From: Palaemon carinicauda
Taxonomy: Eukaryota; Arthropoda; Malacostraca; Decapoda; Palaemonidae
Assembly (NCBI RefSeq): GCF_036898095.1
Contig: NC_090726.1
Location: 35,905,019 to 35,969,018, forward strand
Reading direction: 5' to 3'
DNA: 64,000 nucleotides
In this document: piece by piece, positions 56,681 through 64,000 of the stretch
Layout: the number at the start of each line of letters is the position of its first letter
How positions within the stretch are numbered: the stretch's first letter is position 1
Program-made: the position numbers and the translations under genes
Notes under the pieces: model-generated
What the model was told of the DNA's origin: nothing
Databases searched by the model: none
What the model saw: only the letters and a program-made list of their open reading frames with translations

Positions 56681-59089
56681 GTAAAGAGAGGGAATTTAAA
56701 TGAGTATGCAGTAGTTTATCTCACCTGATAAACAACTATATAAGATATTATTAATATTTTAGCATTATAGTTTAGGATAGACAAGCTAGAAAGGAACTAG
56801 GAAAGACACATACTTGTGTTTCTTGTCCAGCCAATTGCTGTGACCTCCCCCAAAATTAGAGTTTTCCTATTCAGGAAACCCAAGGGAAGGGTTCTAACCC
56901 TTAGGTGTAGATAAGTGTAACTTAACACTGACCTTTCCCAAGGTTTTAACAATGTAGGGTAAATGGTAACTGATCATCTGTCAGTCTGTTGAAAGAAATA
57001 TTTTCCTTCAATATGACTGGTCTCAACAAAAGACTGTGCAAGGATACACAGGGTATATTGGAAAATAACTACTGTATAATTTATACTATAGTTTTCTGTC
57101 TGCAGTATGATCTATACTGCAAATATACCGGCTACTGTATAATCATATACTGTAGTTTAGCCGGCATGTTGCCGGCTAGGCTAGCACCTGGCGGCACGAT
57201 CCAGCCGGCAACATGCCGACTGGGCTGGTGCCGCCAGGTGCTAAACCTGGCGGCACTGGCCCAGTCGGCTGGGTTAATACCTGGCGGCACTAGCTGATAG
57301 AGAGAGAGAAAGCATGGAGTGAAGGGTTACCTTATCAATATTTGTCAACAATTATTAAGGGTGTAAGTATTTAATCTTACTGCCTTCCTCCAGAATGAGG
57401 ATTCAAATGGAAGGGGAGAATGTATCATTCAGGCTTCCATCCAACCACAAAACCGTTGCCGGTCACTGCCAGTCCCGGGTATGTGGTTGGCAGTCCAAGA
57501 GAGGACTGAAGAACACTCTACAGAATAGGAGTCTCCCACCGGCAGCCGCCACAGCCTGCACAGCTTTTCCAGGAGCTTTGTGTCCATGAGGGAGGAGTGA
57601 GCAACTAAGCAGCTGCTTAGGAGCCCGGCCACAGGGTTGCGATGGCTAGGCCATCGCTAAAGGACATAGGGGGCAAGGAAAAGGGTCCTGTTTAAAGTAT
57701 GGAAGAAGGCTGCAGGGTTGCCGCCCTTACCACACAAAGAAGAAGCTCTGTTTCCATATCGGCGCCATCCTAGGCGGCAGAAGAATATCTATTCCTCAGC
57801 CTAGGGTCTGCCGAAATAGTGTTAAGAGGAGGCGGCAAGATTGCCGCCGTCTCTCAACAGAGAAGAAACGTTGTTTCAGTGTCGGCGCCATCCTAGCCGG
57901 CAGAAGAATGTCTATTCATCAGCCTAGGGTCTGCCAACACAGGACTAGTCTTCTAGACCGTAGGGGAGAAGGTGGCAACATCATATCACCACTTCAAGTG
58001 CGGCCTAGGGAGGCATAGCCTCCTATGCCGGCAGCAGAAGCCAGCAGGGGAGTGACTACTCACCCTGCTGCTCTGCCGTCAGCAAAGACTGAATACTCTG
58101 AGGTTCTGTCCAGAAATCCAAAGCTGGCTACTCACCGGCAAGGGTAAGAGACAGAAAACCCTAGCCTAGTCAAGCCTGAGTGTCTGCTCTATGGCAGGAC
58201 CAAAATAGGGTTGTCGCCAGGGCGGCACTCAGAGGGAGAAGAGATTACCTTTAAATCTCCACTGGAGACTGGTATCAAGTTACATAATAATTCTAGGAGA
58301 TATCTATCTCCTTATGAATTGATAAAACGATACACGAGGGTAAACCGGGAACATGTATGAAAGTATACTAAAGCGCATAGGCTAGCTAGCCTAACGCATG
58401 GTGAGACTCCGGTTACCTATATCACCGAAACTCTAACGTATACTATCGATAGGAAGAGGAAATGTATGCAATTTATGCATAAATCTTTACAAGTATAATG
58501 TGCCTAAATAGCTTATATTTTATTAATGCTATTACCACTAGGAAAGTAGACTTATATCATGCATGATAGTAAACTGAAGCGCGTAGGCTAGGAAGCCTAG
58601 CGCAGGCGAGATTCGGTTACCTAAATCGCCGAAACTCTAAAGAATACAATCGACATAATATGTATCATCCTAGTAACTACTTTAGTTGAATAGCCTCAAA
58701 AATATATATGCTATTACAACCGGGAATGTCGTTCGACTAACTAAATAACACATGCGTTATGAACGACAGCGCCCATGGCGCCTCCGGTGATCGGCTAAGC
58801 TCCAAACACTTAAAATTACTCTAATTTTACTGTGAAGCAGGAGCTAAAAATTGTATACTGTAAAGAATAAATACTCAACTTTCCAGAAGCAGAAGAGGCT
58901 GGAGATTGCATTGTAAAATCCGTAAAATTGAGCGCAAACGATAGAGCTACAGGGAAAACCACCGTGCAAAACTGCTACGAATATAGGAATAAGGCGCCAT
59001 CTAGATACTCAATAGTAGTATGGTAGGAAGGGTACCTTGTTAACGGCTCCCCTTCTATTTTTGCCACTTTCCCCCTCGAAGCGAAAACG
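56681..59089 (-). other. DIRS-like leader with palindromes and internal duplications
   Basis: No protein is seen. 57155-57255 has GCCGGCATGTTGCCGGC and its complement around GGTGCCGCCAGGTG, a strong hairpin. 57715-57830 and 57831-57945 are tandem relatives (TCGGCGCCATCCTA, CAGCCTAGGGTCTGCC). 58370-58460 and 58570-58655 are another related pair (AAGCGC, TAGGCTAG, GGTTACCTA, GAAACTCTAA). A splice acceptor at its gag end suggests that part is an intron. Confidence 0.5.
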
Positions 59090-59315
59090 TTATTTGGGGT
59101 GAAGATTGCTATGTGTCATACCCAGATATACGTCCCCTGATTTATGCGATATCCTTAAGAGAAATTTTAAGGATATTTGCGCCAGGAGTTAGAATTCTGG
59201 AGACCTAAAGGTAAATTCTCTGGGAATATCACTGTAGCAAATATCCCTTAGAAAGCTACTTATAGGAACCTTTCATCAAGACGACATGGCTTGAGCCCAA
59301 AAATGAAAATTTGTA
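59090..59315. repeat. DIRS-like right terminal repeat
   Basis: Inverted and diverged relative of 54905-55110. It lies upstream of the gag in minus-strand terms. Confidence 0.6.
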
Positions 59316-60206
59316 GGGAAATAGTCGGTGGGCCAGGAGTGTTAAAAAAACAGACGGAAATAATGTAGCTTTTATGAAGTATTGTGAGATAAAATCAAAA
59401 GATTGGTTCAGTGTAGAACCCAAATCCTTATCCTATACAGAAGACGAGAAGTGGAATTAGAAAATCAAGGTCTTAAATCAATGGGAGGAGAAAATCAAAG
59501 GATTGCCCTTGTCTAGTATTAACGAAGCTTTTGATCGGACTCCAAATGGTATGCTATCACAGAATACAAGAGGACATCATATTATAGAGATGGTTTTGCT
59601 ATTTACTTAGACTTTTTCATTTTGAATAAGAATTGAAGTTGTTTTATTTGCATCAAACACTTAATGCGCTTCGTTTCTTATTTTAATATATTTCTCTCTT
59701 CTCTATCGATGGTTTTGTACATCCAAACAAACACAAAATATCCATATCTATAGGATTTCTCTGACCTCACCAACTCTTCTATTTTGATCGCATTGGCCTG
59801 TATTAATCTTCAGCCTTCAAAGAAGAATGTGTTAATTGTAAAGAGAAGTCAGACTTATCTACAACTCTTCACACAGTTCTCATTTATCGACAGTGACCCA
59901 GACTTTTAGGTATTTATTATGTAAGTTAATTCATATTATTTTTCTATTCACTTATAACATCAAATATCAATGGAACTTTATGCATATAATTTGTCCTAGT
60001 TTATTGTGATTTTTCGATTTTTTGTACATTATTTTCTGTCATTAGTGGCCATCTGGGGCAAGACTGCCAATCTTACTCCCAACAAAGCTCCTTTCTCAAA
60101 ATTGACTAGGTTACCAACAGTTCATTGACACAGTATCTGAATTACAAGTAATTGATATAAATGTGCAAATTAAAACCAATAGCCAAGAGCTTTATCATTT
60201 GTAGTG
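59316..60206. other. AT-rich spacer, no gene seen
   Basis: No motif was recognised. Confidence 0.5.
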
Positions 60207-60471
60207 TTCGTTTTCTCTTTGCCGACACACACACACTGAATAATCCGAAGGACACTCCAATATCAAACCATTGTTTTCTCGTCTTGATTAGTGCCACAGC
60301 CTCTGTACCATGGTCTTCCAATGTCTTGGGGGTAGAGTTCTCTTGCTTGAGGGTACACTCGGGCACACTATTCTATCTTATTTCTCTTCCTCTTGTTCTG
60401 TTAAAGTTTTATAGTTTATATAGGAGTTATTTATTTTAATGTCACTGTTCTTAAAATATATCCTAAGTACT

Positions 60472-60473
<2 letters not shown>
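60207..60473 (+). mobile_element. TAA-tailed retroposon, copy K, deleted and truncated
   Basis: TTTGCCGACACACACACACT and GAATAATCCG jump to GGACACTCCAATATCAAACC, so an internal part is deleted. It then runs to CTGTTCTTAAAATATATCC, where (AT)n begins, without the tail. Confidence 0.8.

Positions 60474-60543
<70 letters not shown>
60474..60543. repeat. (AT)n microsatellite
   Basis: About 68 bases. A second, similar tract is at 60880-60955. Confidence 0.95.
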
Positions 60544-60549
<6 letters not shown>

Positions 60550-60879
60550 GTGAGTTTGAAGTGACCTAAAAGTGCAACAAAAACAGAATTATTGCTTAGG
60601 GGAAAGTAGGGGAAAATGGTCCTCGTTTGTAGGGGAAAAGTAAAATTCTGAGTGGCAGCCCTAGTCGGAGATCTTAAAAAAGTTCACAATCAACACCAAC
60701 CCCAAAAAGTGGGGTGTATTGATAAGTAACAAAAGGGCCCGATTGTGTATTAGTGACTGAGGGTCTGAAATTTTTAACAGATTCAACAGTTAAAGCATAA
60801 ATATAGCAGTGGCTTTTGTGTCATGTATATCTGTGGCCACCCACTAATAGGAGAATGTTTTGTTGGAAACACATAAACA

Positions 60880-60955
<76 letters not shown>
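60880..60955. repeat. (AT)n microsatellite
   Basis: About 74 bases of alternating T and A. The open frame across it is an artefact. Confidence 0.95.
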
Positions 60956-60958
<3 letters not shown>

Positions 60959-61291
60959 TCTGTACATTCGCACAGTTATTTTGAATAATGATCTTGGATT
61001 TTTGGTTTTTTTAACGAAATCTCTCCTATGTCATATCTAATTAATATTTCTTTATTTTAATCCAAGACTTTGAACATCATCCATTGCTTTATTAATAGTT
61101 GATGAAACTGATTCTTAGGTTTTCGTTAGTGGTTTAGCATACTCTACAATTTTTAAAGTGTATGTACTTAGAAATACTTAGTGTAACTCACTACTTATCA
61201 AGAAAAACTAGAAAAGTTACAGTATAATACTGTTTGGCCATTATGCTGCCCAATATACTATTTATTTGTTTTTGTTTTCTAATCCTTTCAG
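60956..61291 (+). other. Intron end before the RING exon
   Basis: AT-rich sequence ending in the pyrimidine-rich TTTTTGTTTTCTAATCCTTT then CAG, a good 3' splice site, right before the start codon of the RING exon. CTAAT could be the branch region. Confidence 0.6.
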
Positions 61292-61954
61292 GGTATGGAG
61301 TCATCTGATTGTAGACTATGTGCTGAAACCTACAGTGAATCGATCAGGCCACGAGTTTTACAATGTGGCCATAGCTACTGTAGTGGCTGTGTGGAAAACC
61401 TGATCAAAGATGTCAACTTATCTTGTCCTACTTGTATGAGGGATCACCCAGGTGTTTCAAGTTCTGCAGATTTGCCTATCAACTATGATTTAGAACAGAG
61501 CATTTCAGATTTAAAACGATTAGGAGGATCTTGCCAGCCTAACAAATTCCAACCAAATATCAGAAAAAATATTGCTGAGCAGGTATCAAATGCAAAGGAA
61601 TTACTGCTTTCTACCGAGGATATGGAGACTCAGCTAGAAAAATATAGAAAGTTCCTGTCTAGTTACTTGGGAGATCAAGAGGAATTACATCGAAAGCTCC
61701 GTAACATGATGAAGTGGCATGAGAGCATCATCAAGAAAACCAAAAAGGAGACACAGAAAATTGTCGAATTGCAAGAAGACCTCAAAAGTAATCATAAATC
61801 CCTGACTGAGATCTTACTAAGCATAACAAATGAATGTCATGAAACGATGAACAGGAGTTCAGCAGATGCCATAGCCAAAGTTCTTGTGAACATGGATGTG
61901 ATTGAAAAATCAAAACTAGAGTTCCCTAATAGGGAATTAACTGCATCGCAAAAG
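61292..61954 (+). CDS. RING-finger protein (TRIM-like), first coding exon
   Basis: The exon begins after CAG at 61291, the ATG is at 61295, and it ends before GTAACC at 61955, giving exactly 220 codons. Residues 6-49 form a C3HC4 RING: CRLC, CGHSYCSGC and CPTC, with the expected spacings. RING domains bind two zinc ions and recruit E2 enzymes for ubiquitin transfer. Residues 95-190 are rich in Lys, Glu and Leu and look like a coiled coil (LEKYRKFLSSYLGDQEELHR), as in TRIM-type E3 ligases. No B-box is seen. Later exons, which would decide the family, are not visible here. The frame has no defects and lacks transposon features, so it looks like a host gene. Readthrough past the donor ends in a stop at 61984, which is not the likely C-terminus. 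Confidence 0.8.
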
Positions 61955-62269
61955 GTAACCTATTACTGTTTATTTTTTCGATAAAGCATTTGCATGAATA
62001 ATAAACTTCCAAGAGTGAATTATCAATTTTTATTTTTTATTTTTATTTGGAACATTATACAGCCAGGACTGGAGGTCATGATTATATTTTTTTCATTTAG
62101 CATTCTACAGTTAATGTTTATTTCACGTAGTATCAATACTTTATGTTATTATCATTCATAAAATAAAAGAAAAATGGTCTAGTTTGAAGAGTAAACATTT
62201 TTACAGACGATTTATGACAAAAATTAGAAAAATTACAAATGTATTATCATTAAACATCACCAGTATAGG
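61955..62269 (+). other. Intron start after the RING exon
   Basis: A GTAACC donor, then AT-rich sequence without coding signal. Confidence 0.55.
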
Positions 62270-62480
62270 AAAGACATGGGAGTTGTTCCGACACTAAATT
62301 CAAACCCTCGCTATTTATAGGGACCTTACTCTCGGCGAAGCTGAAAGTAGCCATAAGATTTTATAGCTTGGTATAAAGTGCCCTACCAGTCGATAGCAAG
62401 GAGGGATTTGTTAGGCAGGGTAGCCAGCCACCCCACTCTCACACACTTGTAATGTTTAGTCACGTTTTACTTTAGGCTTG
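62270..62480 (+). repeat. Dispersed repeat related to 13800-14040
   Basis: GAAAGTAGCCATAAGATTTT, CCAGCCACCCCACTCTCACA and CACGTTTTACTTTAG keep the order of the 13800 copy. It immediately precedes a coding-like region, so it may be the end of a retroelement inserted in the intron. Confidence 0.45.
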
Positions 62481-62639
62481 GTGAGAGTAGACGTCCATAT
62501 CTCTCCTCTCCAGCTGTTTTTCTAGCCCTTGACATGTTTTTACGAGTATGTTTTGTTCTTTTAGGGAACTCCTTTCCCTTACGCGGAACAGGTTGTCCTG
62601 CCGAGGGAGTTTGCCTTTCATTCTTTTTGTTTTCTTCAG

Positions 62640-63101
62640 CATTACAACGTTCTTCTCCAATCGGCTAAGGCAGCCGATGTAGATGTGCAAAGCGATCATT
62701 TCCGTAGATCAGCTGCCCCTGCCCTGTCACTGCCCTGTTCTCCGGCGCCTGTGGCAGCTCCTGATCAGCTCGATGACAACGACCTTTCTTCACGAGGGTT
62801 CGGTCCCTCTGAAAGTGTTACAGTTTATGCAACAATCTCTGCTTCTGCTCCTTTGCTCCTGATGCCATGTGGAAGAACAAGGGTAGTGACAGACTGGGTT
62901 TCTTTGGGCATTCCAGCCGGGGTCACCCCAGAAACGAGCCTCGGTCACCTTTCCACAGATAGGGCTCCATGCCAACCCTCAACTTGGATAGGGCTGTTAA
63001 TGGAAAGGAGAGATCGCTGCCCGGAGGTACACCACCAGGTGTTGGTATTTTCCCCTCCGAGGGAAAGTCCCCCCACCAGTCACTGTTCGGCAATCTTCTA
63101 A
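62640..63101 (+). pseudogene. Retroelement-like coding fragment, unidentified
   Basis: The frame reads QHYNVLLQSAKAADVDVQSD, then a Pro/Ala/Ser-rich part, DQLDDNDLSSRGFGPSES, and ends CSAIF. It is GC-richer than the flanks. I recall similar Pro/Ser-rich text in crustacean retroelement gag regions but cannot name the family. The upstream ATG is missing and the downstream region is a tandem array. Confidence 0.35.
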
Positions 63102-64000
63102 CTTACGGAGAAAATGGCCGACATCGGCAACGGGGGTTGGTCAATTTTTCTTGTCTGTGGCAAAGACTTCCTTTACCTGTTAGGTCTTTCCTTCGGGCGA
63201 TTCCTCTGGCGGGAATTGGATTCTTTTACTTCTTAGAGACTTTCTGCCAACAATGATACATCTCATAGGTCACCGTTTCACTCTGGTTCGTCAAGCCTGC
63301 AGTGGACTCTTTCGAATCCAACCTCTTCATGGGCAACCAGATACCAGGTAATTCGGCAAGAGGATTTTCCGTCTCCTTGTGATCTTTACGTGACCCGGGC
63401 AGAAGAAGGATGACAAACAAGAATCTCCAACTGATTTGACGCTCCCTTCAAAGTCATCGAAGAAGTTGGGTGAGCCACAGGCTGTACCACTCAGCCTCCG
63501 GTCTCTGGTCAGAGTCTGAACAATACAGTCATTTAAAGTCTAGAGATGAGGCCAGCCTTCCTAACGAACAAGGAGTAACTCCTTCGGGGGAACTAAGATT
63601 CAAGCTTCGGCTACGTTTTTGAGGCAACACCTGATGTTGATCTTCAACTAGTTGATGGGAAACAGAGGGTGAGGCCAGGAGGTTGGGACTCTCCCTTTCA
63701 ATGGAGAGTCCCTCCAACAGCCACTGGTCAGCAATCTTCCTGCTTGTGGGGAGAATTTCCGACTGCAGCAGCAGATCTTGGACCTTTTTTCCCGTCTACG
63801 GGAAAGACTTCTTTCACCTGCAGGTCTCCCCTTCAGGTGATTACTCCAGTGGGAGTTGGATTCATCCACTCCCCCTCCGAGGGAGAGTCCCTCCATCCAG
63901 CCACTGTTCAGCAATCTTCCTGCTTGCAGGAAGAATTGCCGACAGCGAGAAAGACTTCCTTCATCTGTTCGATCTCCCTTTTGGGGTATTCCTCCGGTGG
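63040..64000 (+). repeat. ~190-bp tandem repeat, at least three copies, continuing past the edge
   Basis: CTCCGAGGGAAAGTCC and related text plus CAGCCACTG.TCAGCAATCTTCCTGCTTG, GGAAAGACTTC and GGGAATTGGATTC recur. Clear units start near 63045, 63680 and 63867, the last two about 187 bases apart. 63245-63670 contains more diverged material. The array runs off the window. Confidence 0.75.

Larger units (their letters stand above)
54905..59315 (-). mobile_element. DIRS-like retroelement, decayed, with inverted terminal repeats
   Basis: Related sequences in inverted orientation lie at 54905-55110 and 59090-59315 (CATGTCGTC, GGGATATTT, AGTGATAT.CCAGAGAAT, GGGTTCTAACCCCTGG against GAATTCTAACTCCTGG). 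Inside, on the minus strand, a DIRS-type gag and the start of a DIRS-type RT are seen. The rest of RT, RNase H and the tyrosine recombinase are missing, replaced by a piece of TAA-family repeat (55137-55256). Leader sequence occupies 56679-59090. Inverted ends plus this gag/RT type are what DIRS elements have, and they are known from decapods. Confidence 0.7.

Noticed and set aside
57395..57632. Short opposing frames in the DIRS-like leader
   Set aside because: No motifs, and they overlap each other in a region that behaves as non-coding leader.

Overview
This is eukaryotic, repeat-dense DNA with no operons or ribosome binding sites. I read it as nuclear DNA of a decapod crustacean, most likely a caridean prawn. 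The reasons are the long (AT)n, (GA)n and (TAA)n microsatellites, a DIRS-type retroelement, APE-type LINEs, and a TAA-tailed dispersed family that I remember as abundant in prawn sequences. The species is inference. The only part I would call a host gene is one RING-finger coding exon at 61292-61954. Almost everything else is mobile-element material of different ages, often nested.

Layout. 1-5868: minus-strand Ty3/gypsy element running off the left edge, with an LTR, a primer-binding site, a leader carrying about 28 copies of a ~51-bp minisatellite, and a long open gag/pol-derived frame. 7527-10860: nearly intact minus-strand LINE (endonuclease plus reverse transcriptase) with one frameshift and one stop. 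11915-12117 and 14222-14965: compound microsatellite and a 19-bp GC-rich minisatellite. 17741-22343: a 4.6-kb DNA transposon with 540-bp terminal inverted repeats around a decayed intron-containing gene of a large, functionally uncharacterised family. 22346-24995: broken LINE with RNase H. 25409-30348: essentially complete Ty3/gypsy element with 98% identical LTRs and a 4-bp target duplication. 30700-32640: TAA-tailed retroposons and a SINE-like repeat. 33059-38528: a giant foldback structure built from repeated modules. 38940-40555: one gypsy pol split into two halves in opposite orientation. 40556-48934: TAA-tailed retroposons, a hairpin MITE, and a 40-bp minisatellite with an 80-bp higher-order period. 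49380-53454: minus-strand LINE with a PHD finger plus zinc-knuckle ORF1. 54905-59315: decayed DIRS-like element with inverted terminal repeats. 61292-61954: RING exon. 62270-64000: a repeat related to 13800-14040, followed by a tandemly repeated region.

How it fits together. Retrotransposons supply most of the sequence. The non-autonomous pieces appear to use their machinery: the TAA-tailed repeats share a 3' tail with a LINE fragment, and one copy is a chimera of the two. The best candidates for something undescribed are the long-TIR transposon with its unusual gene (17741-22343) and the modular foldback (33059-38528). All identities come from reading the sequence and from remembered family motifs. 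No database search was run.
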